Below are positions 32,688-43,389 of a stretch of DNA of 64,000 nt, piece by piece. This DNA is from Leucosporidium creatinivorum (Eukaryota; Basidiomycota; Microbotryomycetes; Leucosporidiales; Leucosporidiaceae): the NCBI GenBank assembly GCA_001600635.1, contig BCKL01000026.1:297553-361552 (forward strand). Reading direction: 5' to 3'. A program made the translations under genes and the position numbers. Position 1 is the first letter of the stretch. The number at the start of each line of letters is the position of its first letter. The notes under the pieces were generated by a model. That model had not been told where the DNA came from, did not search any database, and saw nothing but the letters and a program-made list of their open reading frames with translations.

Positions 32688-34162
32688 TCATACGCACGGG
32701 AACGATCTCTCCCACTTCCTCTCCGCCCTGTCCGTCATAGCCGCCCGCACGTTCTTCAACAGCCTCCCATTCTCGGCATTCTCCTTCCAGTGCCCCTCCC
32801 TCTCGTCGCTCCAAGCGAGCCACGACAGTCGGCAGTCATCGAACCTCTCGTCTTCTGCTAGCTCGAGTACGTCGGAGAAGGTAGCTTGAAAGTCGAGGTC
32901 CAAGTCGCGTAGGGTGGTGGGGAGGCAGGAGGAGAGCGAGAGCGAGAGCGAGGGGTAGATCGTCGAGGTCGGGCCGTCCAGGGTGAGGTGGAGGAGGGCG
33001 GTGAGGCTGGAGAGCTGGGGAACGAGCTGTTGAAGCGCTATGGGATTGACCTCATTGAGCTTGAATGAGGTCAGGCAGGGAAAGTCGGTAAGGGCGAAGG
33101 ATGAATCGGGGAGGAAGGCACCGTCGGGGAGCTCGAGGGTGAGGTCGCGGAGGGAGGATGAGGAACATCTGGTAAGCGCGGGAAGGGCGGAGAGGGATGC
33201 TCGACCTAGGCTGAGTCGCTGGAGCTGGCTCGGCAAGATCTCGTCATCGAGAGCTAGCCAGTCGTCGCCGAGACGAACGAAGAGCTCAAGGTCTCGTAGG
33301 CGCTCAAGACCTCGGAGAGCCGCTCGGACGCCTCCACCGCACTGCATGTTTCGGAAGGTGTGATTGAACCTGAGATGTTGAAGCGTAGCTCCAAGCGGCA
33401 GCTTAGGCAAGGCATCGGCGATGGCTTCGATGAGATGGGCTTTGCCAAATTCAAGTTCGAGCGAGGCGAGGCTGGGGAGGAGAGAGAGGAGCCTGTAGAT
33501 AACGTCCAAAGTGTTCGGGTAGCTCGTTGACCTGAACGGCTCCCTGCCGCCGAGGCGGAGACTTCGGGGATGCTGCTGCAGCTCGGGTTGAACCTCGAGT
33601 CGGGCGGATACTTTCGCCAGTGACTGTTGAGGATCCCTGTACTCCCAGCGGTAGTTCGAGCGTCCTGGGTTCCAAACCAGGTCCGTGATGGGCAACTCGA
33701 CGAAGAGACGACGATAGAGAGCTGGGGTCGCGAGTTGGCGGAAAGCGGCGGAGACGAGGCAGCAGCGAGCGAGGTCGGTCGGGCGACGAGGGAGCGGAGT
33801 CGACGCGTCGGGTGTCAAGTGCACAAAGATGAGCTGTAGGATTTCGGGTGGGAGGGTGGGCATGCGAGGGGTGAGCTCGGTGGAGGGTCGAGGGAGGGGA
33901 GGAGCGCGCGAGTCGGCCATGCTGAAAGCTGTGGGAGCGAGTCTGGGTGAGTATGAGGCAATGAAACCTCGAGTACTCTGCTGCAAGATCTCTGCTCGTC
34001 TTCTACCCCGTCTCGCCGCCCCCTCCTTCCGACACTGCGTCGACCAACGCTCTCGTCTCTGCTCCCTCATGCTTTCTCTACACTAAAAGCAGCACTCCGA
34101 GAATCAAACACACCTTCTACACCCCCTGCAGCGCCCGTAGCAGCTTCCATCTCTCCTTCCAT
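32688..34162 (-). CDS. F-box protein, paralogue e
   Basis: Minus strand, exons 34114-34162 (49 nt) and 32688-33928; 429 aa. Exon 1 encodes MEGEMEAATGAAGGVEG. Exon 2 starts with SMADSRAPPLP, then the F-box-like MPTLPPEILQLIFVHL with DLARCCLVSAAFRQLATPAL. Leucine-rich segments follow (LRDLELFVR, LQRLSLGRA, LRDLTLELP), and the C-terminal motif FSDVLELAEDERFDDC is present. The only intact copy on the minus strand, tail to tail with copy d. Predicted SCF adaptor; substrate unknown. Confidence 0.85.
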
Positions 34163-34395
34163 TTAAGCGAGAACGAGCACACGAGCCTTGTTGACGAGCT
34201 GGCGCTGTAGCGAACGAGGGAGGGCGAGTGGGAAGGGTGTAGCGGCTTTCCGAGCAGTCGTGTGAGCTGTTGAGCGAACCTGGACCTTCAAGCGGCGAGT
34301 CGAAGCGAGCGAGACGAGAGAAGCGGGAGGGAGAGAGCTAAGGCAGGCGGGCGGAAGGGAGATCTAGGGAGAAGGGTGCTGAGCTCGGACGAGCT
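34163..34395 (-). promoter_or_regulatory. Shared F-box promoter block, copy e
   Basis: Reverse-complement copy of the upstream block. On the plus strand it shows GAGTCGAAGCGAGCGAGAC-like and GAGCTCGGACGAGC elements that mirror copies a-d. Beyond it, 34396-34716 contains no recognised gene, only the 3' flank of IDH2 and a GAGCGCCGAGCGCCGAGC motif near 34513. Confidence 0.6.
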
Positions 34396-34716
34396 TCTGC
34401 AAGATGATGGGGTGCAAAAGAGGCAACAGGCTAAGGATGGCACTAGAAGCCGGTTACACTGCTTTTCGCTCTGCCTCTACTCGCCCAAACGCTGCAGAAT
34501 GAGCTTCGAAACGAGCGCCGAGCGCCGAGCCGTTCGCAACGCACGAGCAGCTGCCTCGCGCGAGGATAAGCTGGTAGCTGATGCACCAGCATCCTCACTC
34601 TCCTCTCCCTCGCACCAGACTTTACCGGCCGAACTTTGTGCGATAAATCCTGTAATTTTCGGTCCTCCCCCTTCCTTCCCCCTCGTCTCTACATCACTCC
34701 GACTGCCTCCACCACT

Positions 34717-36969
34717 TCAAGCCCTCAACCTCTTAAGGATCTCCTCAGTGTATTCTGAAGTCGAGGCCTTTCCTCCAAGGTCGCGGGTGATGAACTTGCC
34801 CTCGGCGATGGTCTGTTTCATTCAATCGCGCCAGGTCAGCACTGGCTCGGGGAGGGGAGGAGCGAGGGGAGGGGAGAGGGAGAGAGACAGACGCACGGTA
34901 AGAGCAGCAGCCTCAATCTTGGCGGCGTGCTCCATGAGTCCCACTGTTTCAATCCAAATCCACATCGCAATTGGGCACTCGGTCAGCCATCGCTCGCTCG
35001 GCGGGAGAGGGAGAGGGAGGGAGAAAGGGCGTTGGACGCACTATGCCTGAGCATCATGATACCGGAAAGGAGGAGGGCCGTGGGGTTGGCGTATCCCTTT
35101 CTGTTGTGGTGCGAGGAAGGACGAGGTCAGCGAGTCGAGAGGGAAAAGGAGGGGGAGAGGACGTACCCAGCGATATCGGGAGCGGAACCGTGGACGGCCT
35201 CGAAGATGGAGGCGTCGCGGCCGATCTGTTGGTCATCATTCGGAGCGGAGCGATGTCAGTGAGAGCAGGAGGAGGAGGGAGAAGGAGGGTAATGGAACGA
35301 ACGTTTCCGGAGGGGGTAAGTCCGAGTCCACCGATGAGGCCGGCGCTGTTGACGAGTCGGGCCAGTCAGTAGAGCTTCGGGGAGGAGGAGGAGAGAAAGA
35401 AGGACGAGAGACGCACCACATGTCAGAAAGGATGTCACCGTACAGCTGTTCACCCACACACATCATGCGGTCAGCTCAGCTCTCCCAATATACCAGCTCG
35501 GCGCCCGCTCGCTCGGGGACTCACGTTAGGCATGACCATGACCCTATCGGCATAAGGCGCAGGGTTCTGCACGATCCTCAAGCAAACACGATCGAGGAGA
35601 TCCTCATCGTACTTGATTTGAGGGTACTCGGCGGCCAGCTCGCGGCACGCGCGGAGGAACATGCCGTCCGACATCTTCCTGTTTTTTGCCAATTTTTTTG
35701 CCAATGAAACACTGGGTCAGTTCTCGCCCGAAGAGAGGAGAGAGAGGGAGAAGGAGGCAGGAGGAAACGGACATGATGGGAGCCTTGTGCACGGCGGTGA
35801 CGTGAGGGCGGCCGTTCTTGGAGGCGTACTCGAAGGCGTAGCGGGCGACACGCTCGGAAGCCTGGTGGGTGATGAGCTTGATGGACTGGACGACACCATC
35901 GACGATCTATGCCCCTCCCCACCTGTCAGCTCTCGCTCGGCGGAAGAGAGAACGAGAGCGACCCACCTCGTGCTCAATACCCGAGTACTCTCCCTCGGTG
36001 TTCTCGCGGATGATGACCGAGTCGACGCCGTCGTAAGGGGTCTTGTAGCCCTCAATGGAGCGGCACGGCCGGACATTGGCGTAGAGGTTGAAGGTGCGGC
36101 GGAGGGTCAGGTTGAGCGAGACGTGGCCCTTTCCGACTGTTCGAGGGTACAGCAGAGATGGTTAGTACGTGTAGGAGAGGAAAGGGGGGTAGGGGGAGAG
36201 GTGGCGAAACGGGCGCAGACGCACTGGGGGTAGCGAGAGGTCCCTTGAGAGCGACGGTGTTCTTCTTGATGGAAGCGATGGCATCGGCGGGGATGGTAGA
36301 GACACCATCGATGATGGTAGGGGTGACATCGACCTCCTCCCAGCTGATGGGGACCTGTCGAAGCGAATCGGCGTGAGCTCCACTTCTTGGAAAGCGCCGA
36401 ATGTCCTGTAGGAAGGCAAGAGTAACGGACCTTGGCGGTGGTGAAGATGGCCTTGATCGACTCGGAGATCTCGGGTCCGATTCCTGTACGAAGGGAGCAA
36501 GAAGAGGTTAGCTCGTCGAGTACTCGAGAGAGCGCCTTGCGCCGACGGGTGGGCGTGGGCGTGGCAGAGTGGTGGGAAGGATGAATTGCGCGCACCATCT
36601 CCGGGGATAAGAGTGACTGTAGGATGTAGCTAATCAGCCGTCTGAGCTATAAGGATGAGTAGACCGAGCAGGAGAGAGACGAACCGTTGAAGTTTCCCTG
36701 TTGACGCAACGAGACGAGATGAGCGAGCGATCTGAGCGGCTGTAGGGAAGTGGACGTACGCCAGTCTTGTTGCCTACGAAAGCAGGAGCGACGGGAGCGG
36801 GCTGAGCGTAGGATTGCCTCGCCGAGGACTGTTTAAAGCGAGGGGAGTTTAGCTGAGAGAAAAGGCGCGCCGTGGAGGTTGAAACGTGATAACAGCGAGC
36901 CAGGGAGCAAGGGCTACTTACGGTGAAAGCGCGAGTGGCCGAAGCAGCTTGCCTACGAAGAGCGAACAT
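34717..36969 (-). CDS. IDH2: NAD-isocitrate dehydrogenase catalytic subunit
   Basis: Mitochondrial TCA-cycle enzyme subunit (isocitrate + NAD+ to 2-oxoglutarate + CO2). Fifteen exons on the minus strand: 36922-36969, 36760-36828, 36685-36697 (13 nt), 36596-36616 (21 nt), 36431-36483, 36225-36354, 35967-36136, 35773-35906, 35525-35678, 35417-35445, 35303-35345, 35167-35225, 35042-35100, 34897-34943, 34717-34812; 374 aa. The start [15 protein letters not shown] is a typical mitochondrial presequence. Catalytic-type motifs: [51 protein letters not shown] and [12 protein letters not shown]. These match the Idh2 rather than Idh1 pattern. Divergent from IDH1 across 134 bp. Confidence 0.95.
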
Positions 36970-37103
36970 GACTAGAGATGCGAGAGAAGGCGGGAAGGAG
37001 AGAAGAGCTCGGCTTTCGTGCAGACGAGAGGTCGGTCTCGTCGCCGTCCGCGTGGGCTCGAGGTTTCTCTCCCACTTCTTCGTCGCTTCTCTACTACCTC
37101 GCA
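36970..37103. promoter_or_regulatory. Bidirectional promoter, IDH2/IDH1
   Basis: The start codons of the two subunits of one enzyme are 134 bp apart, and this segment must drive both. It contains GAGAGAAGAGCTCGGC and CTCTCCCACTTCTTCG stretches. No factor site is assigned. Confidence 0.7.
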
Positions 37104-39176
37104 ATGGCCTCAATTCTCCCCAAGAGCCGCGTACTCATCCCTCGCCACGGCGTAAGTAGACCCCTACAGCTTTCCCTCTGCTCTCTCCCGCCGCGCCGAA
37201 GGCTCAGCTGAATCGATTCTTGCCTCGCTTCTCTGCGCGCAACAGGTCGTCTCGCAGGCCAGGCAAGCTACCACTCTGGGCATCGCGCAGTCCAGGGCTA
37301 CTCCTAAAACTCCTACTAAATATGGGTCAGTCTAATACACTCCAGCTCGAGTTTCAACCCGCTGACGCTCTTGCGCTCTCTCTCCCACCACGACGCAGCG
37401 GAGTCTACTCGTGAGCCAGTTCTGCCTCTTCTCTCGTCTCTCAGAGCTAACCAACGTACATTACAGGGTCACTCTCATCCCTGGAGATGGTGTAGGAAAG
37501 GAGATTACCCAGTCGGTCGAGGAGATCTTCGAGGTGAGCTCGCACTTGAGCAAACACGAGCGAGCAGCTCGCGAGTCGAACCAACAGCTGATCGCCTCCT
37601 ACCACGCTACAGCACGTCAACGTCCCCGTCGAGTTTGAGCGTTTCGACATCTCGGGCGACACGTCCCAGGATGCCGCACTCTTCAAGCAGTCGATGGACT
37701 CGCTCAAGCGCAACAAGGTCGGACTCAAGGGTCCGTCTTTCCCTCTCCTCTCTCCCACCTTCTCCCTTGCTCACTGTGTACCTATCAAAACAGGTATCCT
37801 CTACACCCCCGTCGAGCGTTCGGGCCACACGTCGTGGAACGTCGCCATGCGCCAACAGCTCGACATTTACGCCTCGCTCGTCCTGTGCAAGTCGGTCCCC
37901 GGCTTCCCTACTCGTCACCGTGATGTCGATTTTGCCATCATCCGTGAGAACACCGAGGGAGAGTACTCGGGCTTGGAGCACCAGGTGAGTGGGTTGGCGC
38001 GGGGGAGGGAGGAGAGCCATGTTCGGCGCGGACGAGAGCTAACGTGGGACTTGGCACACAGTCCTTCCCCGGTGTTGTCGAGTCGCTCAAGATTATGACC
38101 CGAGCCAAGTCGGAGCGTATCGCCCGCTTCGCCTTTGATTTCGCCATCAAGAACAACCGCAAGGTCCGTCCCGTCGTTTCCTCCTCGTTTCACAATCGCC
38201 GACATTAAGCGCTAACCCACTCTCTGCGCGTTATAGACCGTCACCTGCGTGCACAAGGCCAACATCATGAAGCTCGGAGATGGCCTCTTCCTCAACACTT
38301 GCAGGAAGGTCGCCGAGGAGTACAAGGACTCGGGCATCAAGTTCAACGACCTGATGTACGCTCTACTCTCTCTCTCTCTCTCTCCTTCTTTCTCCTCGCT
38401 CACTGACCCTTTCATTCCGCACAACAGCGTCGACAACTGCAGTATGCAGGTGCGCTCCCTTTCGTCTCCCCCTGCCCCCTGCCTCCGCCGAATTGCTGCT
38501 GACCCGAGTTAACTACGAGAACAGGCCGTCAACCGTCCCCAGCAATTCGACGTCCTCGTCATGCCCAACCTCTACGGCTCCATCATCTCCAACATTGGCG
38601 CCGCGCTCGTTGGAGGCCCTGGAATCGTTCCCGGTGCCAACATTGGACGGGTGAGTTCTTGCTGCGCCGAGTTTGGGGGCTTGGGGAACAAAAACGAAAA
38701 GAGGAGAAAGGCTGACGAGGATTGACGCGATGGAAACAGGAATACGCCCTCTTCGAGCCTGGATGCCGTCACGTCGCGAGGGATATCGAGGGCCAGGACG
38801 TCGCCAACCCCGCCGTACGTTCTGCTCTCCCTTCCTTCCTTCCTCCATCCCTCCTTCCTCCCCCTCCCCCATCCGCCTCGTCCCCAAGCTAACCACTCGA
38901 AACGTGCGCGTGGAAACAGGCCATGATCCTCTCCTCGACGATGATGCTCCGCCACCTCGGGCTCGACCACCACGCCAACCAAATCGCCGCGGCCGTGTAC
39001 AAGGTCATTGCCGATGGTAAGGTCAAGACGCCCGATATGGGCGGAAAGGACCACACGTCCGATTTCACTTTCGCCGTCATCAAGGGTGAGTTTGCTTGTC
39101 CTGGGATCAAGGGCCGAGCGGAGAGAACGAGCGGAGGCCAAAGCTGACCCACGTCGACCTGACAGCCCTCGCTTGA
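37104..39176 (+). CDS. IDH1: NAD-isocitrate dehydrogenase regulatory subunit
   Basis: Partner of IDH2 in the mitochondrial NAD-dependent enzyme; binds AMP/citrate regulators. Thirteen exons: 37104-37151, 37246-37325, 37399-37410 (12 nt), 37467-37533, 37613-37730, 37794-37984, 38062-38163, 38237-38355, 38428-38449 (22 nt), 38525-38650, 38740-38814, 38920-39085, 39166-39176 (11 nt); 378 aa. Arg-rich presequence ([16 protein letters not shown]). Regulatory-subunit signatures: [16 protein letters not shown] in place of the catalytic TPIGKGH...LRR segment, [33 protein letters not shown] and [20 protein letters not shown]. Its first exon has the same length as that of IDH2 (48 nt). Confidence 0.95.
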
Positions 39177-39230
39177 ACGTGATGAATGTAAAGGAGAAAA
39201 TAGAGTTGCTGGAGTAGCACAGAGGAGAGA

Positions 39231-39248
39231 GGGGGGGGGGGGGGGGGG
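39231..39248 (+). repeat. Poly-G tract downstream of IDH1
   Basis: Eighteen consecutive G residues lie 55 bp after the IDH1 stop, between GA-rich flanks, probably in the 3' UTR. The region 39177-39451 otherwise holds no gene. Confidence 0.9.
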
Positions 39249-39451
39249 AGAAGGGAGCAATCCTATCATTTTTACTTAGCCTTTTTTCGCTCTTGCGCCG
39301 AGCCCGTTTCGCTTCTCCTCGCGAGCAGCCTTCGCCGCGTTCTTCGCATCGCCGCGCGTCGAGTGCCTGAGGATGCAAACCACGAATGAATATGACTCGG
39401 GAGCCCATGCTACTATATACACCTCTCCCTCTCCCCCTCCCACTCCGTCTC

Positions 39452-42400
39452 CTACACCCCGCCCCTCCCCCTCCTCCCTCCCGTCTCCCGACTCTGCACC
39501 ACCAACAAATTGCTCCCCACCCCACTACACAGCGCAGCGGTCCCCATCTCCCCCAGACATCTCCTCACCTCGGCACTCGCGCACACGCCCAACTTCCTCT
39601 CCCGCTCCGCTTCTTTCAAGAGAGCGAGACCCTCGGCGCGGTGGGATGCAGCGTCCCGCCGACCGCGGCCTAGGACCCAGGTGAAGCGGGCTTGAGAGGT
39701 GGCTGCGATTGCTGAGGCGCGCGAGAGGGAAGTGCGCAGGGGAGTGAAGGTCGAGAGAGGGAGGAAGGTGATTGTCGGTGGGGCGCGAGCGCGGGCTTGT
39801 TCGAGAGCGAGGGAGTCGGCTGTATCGGATTCGAGGCCGTCCTGTTGAGTTGGGTAGAGCGTCTCTCCTCCTCCTGTGCGAGGGGAGAGAGGAGCACCGC
39901 CTTGGATGGTGAACTGAATGGCCGGTGCTGGTTCCTCCGAGCCGGTCGGCTTGAGCTTCGTAGTCGACGATGCTGCTTGGCTCTCCTTCCCTTCCATCTC
40001 CTTATCCTCCTCCGTCGGTTCCGGCGCCCTCGTAATCACCAACACCGTCACACTGATCCCTCGATTGCCCCTCGCCAGCTGAGTAACGAGTTCGAGGCAT
40101 GCTCGGTCGTCTGCTCCTCCATGGAAAGGTAGAAAGAGGTGGTGGAAACCGGGGAGAGCGTCGGCTGGTGGTGGATCACCGCGGTCGAGGAAGACGCCGA
40201 CGTCACAGGGGGAGGAGGCGTAGAGGTCGCGGAGGAAGGAGGTGTAGGAGGACGAATGGCCCTCAGTGGAGGGCTTGCCGAAGAGGGCTTCGAAGGGGTT
40301 GGGGACTGCGAGGGGTCGTGAGGTGTCAGTGCAACTCTGAAAGAGATGAATAAGGCTTGAACGTACTGTAGGAAGCTACGACCGACTCCTCGCCAGGCTT
40401 CTGCAGGCGCCATGGAACGAGCACAAAGTCCGACTCGGTGCTCTCGGCCTTGGTGACGACCGTCTCGGCGAACGATGACTGTCCGACAACCGAGAACGAA
40501 CGACTACTGATCTGGATGCCGTTGAGTGAGGCGAACGTGGCGTAGAGCATGCCTGTGAGGGAATTCGGGTCAGCTCTGCTCATCGGTCGAACGGAGAAGC
40601 TACAACTCACTCAATGGATCCTTCTGCAGGTTCTCCTCCGTGTTAGACTCGTTCGAAGCGTTCATGACGGCGGAGGTACGATCCGTGAGCTCGACCAGTC
40701 GCAGCGTATCGAAGGCGACGGCATCCTGTCGCTGCGGCACCTTCTTCTCGACTGAGGCGACCTGATCCTCGATCGCGAGCGTTCCATCGAGCGAGGTAGC
40801 AGTCGAGGCTGGCGAGAAGCTCGGTGGCGTGGCGACGAGGCGAGAGAAGACGAAGAGAGGACCGAGGTTCTCGAACCGCTCGAGGACGATGGTGAAGCGG
40901 CTTCGGACCTCGGGCTGGTCGTCGCGCGAGGGTCGAGTTGCTAGGACGGTGGTGGCGTCGGGCTTGTGCTCGACGGAGCGGCGGAGGTGAGGAGGGTAGA
41001 AGGCGAGGGTGAGGGGCGTAGCGGCGAAGGTGAGGACCCTGAAGAGCGAGGGCGGGTCAGCTTCGGCTGAGGGCGCTCGAGGCTTGAATCCGACTCACAG
41101 AGCTTCCAGTACATAGCAAGAGAAGACAGTCGTGTTGATGATGCCCGCTTGCAGTCCAATATTGAGCACGACGAGCTCGATGAGTCCCTTGGCTGCCATC
41201 AAACTCCCTACAGCTCCACTCTCCCTGATGCTGAATCCACACGACTTGGCGGCGATGGCACAGCCGAAGAACTTGCCGCAGAATGCGACCACCATGATGC
41301 ATATCGTCCAGCCCCAGATTACGCCTGAGTTGAGCAGCCCGAGATTGGTTTTGAGGCCCGAGGTGGCGAAGTAGAGAGGGATGAAGATGGAGAGCACGAG
41401 GTCCTCAATCTTCTCGGTGATCTCGGCGGCGAGTCCTCCTGGGAGAATGAGCCCGACCACAAAACCTGCGAGGCGACAGAGATCAGCTCAGCTCTCGGCG
41501 CGCACTCAACCGCTGACACGCACCTCCGAAGATGGAGCTGATGCCAATCTCCTCCATGACCCAAGCACTCACGAGCACAAGCACGAGCACAGCGCAGATG
41601 TAGCTCTGAGTTGGTCCCTTGCCGTCGTAGCTGCCGGTGACTTTGCCGAGCCAGTCGAAGATGGGTCGGATGATGAACCAGAGTACGAGGGTCCTGCGTA
41701 AGAAATCTTGGTGAGCGAGCAAGGTCGACTCGACTTGGCGAACAGATTCACCATCCCACAGCGCAGAGGAGGATGTAGACGACGACCTGACCCTGACTTG
41801 CGGCGGAGAGGGCGACGCTGAGAGCGAGCAGAATCCACCCGATGACATCATTGGCGACACCTGTGCGCGAGTACGGTGAGCTCAAGTCTTCTATCGCAGA
41901 AGTCGGTGGAGAAGCTCACCAGAAGCGAGGACGATCACGCCGACGGAGTCGTGCATGAGGTTGAGCTCGGTCAGGATACGGGCGAGTACAGGGAAGGCTG
42001 TGATGGACGAGGCGGTGGCGATCTGTGTAAGTGCGAACTGTTAGCAGTCGAGAAAAATCGAACTCGAGCACCGAGGGTATCGCTCAGGGAGCTTGGAGAC
42101 GCAAGGGGGGTGCTTACGAAGATCATGAAGTTCGTAAACTTGATCTCTTTATCAATGAACTCGTTGTACAACCCGACCGAGAGAGCGCACCCGAGGCCGA
42201 AGGGCAGAGCGAGTCCAGCTAGGCTGACTGAAAGCGAAGGCTTCAGATTTGACCTGAAGAGGCCAAAGTCGACCTCGAGACCGATGACGAAGAGGAAGAG
42301 GACGAGACCCATTGTGGCGAGGAGGTTGAGGAAGGGGAGGCTGCGCGAGGGGCAGGCAAGGGGAGCGAGGTCGGCGAAGGTCAACTTCGGCGACGAGCTC

Positions 42401-42945
42401 CGAGACGCGACGAAGGCTCACCTCTCGGTAGGGAAGATGTGGTGGGAGAACCCTGGTATTCTTCCCATCGCTGTCGGACCCAAGAGGATACCGGCCAGGA
42501 TCTGTTACAGCCAAGCTGTCAGGAGCGCTCCTCGTCGGCTTTGCTTCCTTTCACTCACCTCACTGAGCACGCGAGGTTGCCTGAGCTTGGCTAGACCGAG
42601 ATGCAAGATCCTCGAGAACGCGATAATGATGAAGAGCTGGATCACGACGAGGATTAAAGGGCTGCGAAGGAGGGGCAAGGTCGTGACCAGCTGGCGTTTA
42701 GCGGGTGTTCTCACGAGTAGAGTTTCAGTAGAGCTGCAGCTCACTTCTCCGGATTGTATTTGCTGTTCGAGCAAAGGTCAGCTATCCTTAGCGAGGCGGC
42801 ACGAGCGCGAGGAGCGGGCTCACGTTGGATCTCCAGCGCCAGAGAGCAGCGACGTCGAGTGAGCCTTGGTGGTTGTGGCAGCAGCTACAGCAGTCGAGTA
42901 AACCCCTCCCACTGTTCCCGTCGCCGTCCAAGTGACCGTGCTCAT
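39452..42945 (-). CDS. KHA1: KHA1-type K+/H+ antiporter (CPA2 family)
   Basis: Monovalent cation/proton exchanger, probably of endomembranes. Twelve exons on the minus strand: 42824-42945, 42745-42762 (18 nt), 42559-42661, 42422-42501, 42118-42340, 41920-42022, 41752-41860, 41524-41693, 41099-41465, 40611-41038, 40367-40552, 39452-40305; 920 aa. About twelve membrane segments lie in residues 45-440, including [36 protein letters not shown] (a conserved acidic exchanger segment), [18 protein letters not shown] (the Asn-Asp transport motif of helix 5) and [11 protein letters not shown]. The C-terminal 480 residues are cytosolic, with a variable Ala/Thr/Glu-rich end. Matches fungal Kha1 in order of domains; ion specificity is inferred. 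Confidence 0.88.
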
Positions 42946-43389
42946 CGTGAGCTAGCGGCGCCCCTCGAGGCGGTTGAAGGAAGTGGCGCGGTTCGAGCTG
43001 TAGGGCGAGGGTAGCTGATGAGGTCCAGCGCTGGTCGAGTGCTGTAGAAGCGTGAAGAGAGTAGTCGAAGTGTTGAATTGAGACGTAGAGGCGGGAGAAC
43101 AAGAGCGTTGAGGCCATCTCGCGTCGTTAGCTTCTGCAGACGCGTCGCCGGGGGTCTACCGGTAATGAGAGCCCAGTGAGCAGCTATGTGAGTCGTCATT
43201 GCGAGACAGCAACGCCCGAGCGCGCTCTCGACCTCGACAGCCTCGCTCGAACTCGAACTCTCCTTTCGCCGAATCGCCGAGCCGAAGCCTCAGCGCCGAG
43301 AGGATCTGAATAAGGTCACTGCTAGAGTTCAAGGATAAGGCTACAATCAAGATAATGTCCATCCCTAGTACAACGATGAGTCGAGAGCG
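42946..43389. other. KHA1 promoter region and AXL2-like 3' flank
   Basis: Same-strand spacer of 444 bp. I see no coding sequence, and no feature beyond CTCGGCGCTGAGG-type elements near 43290. Confidence 0.45.
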
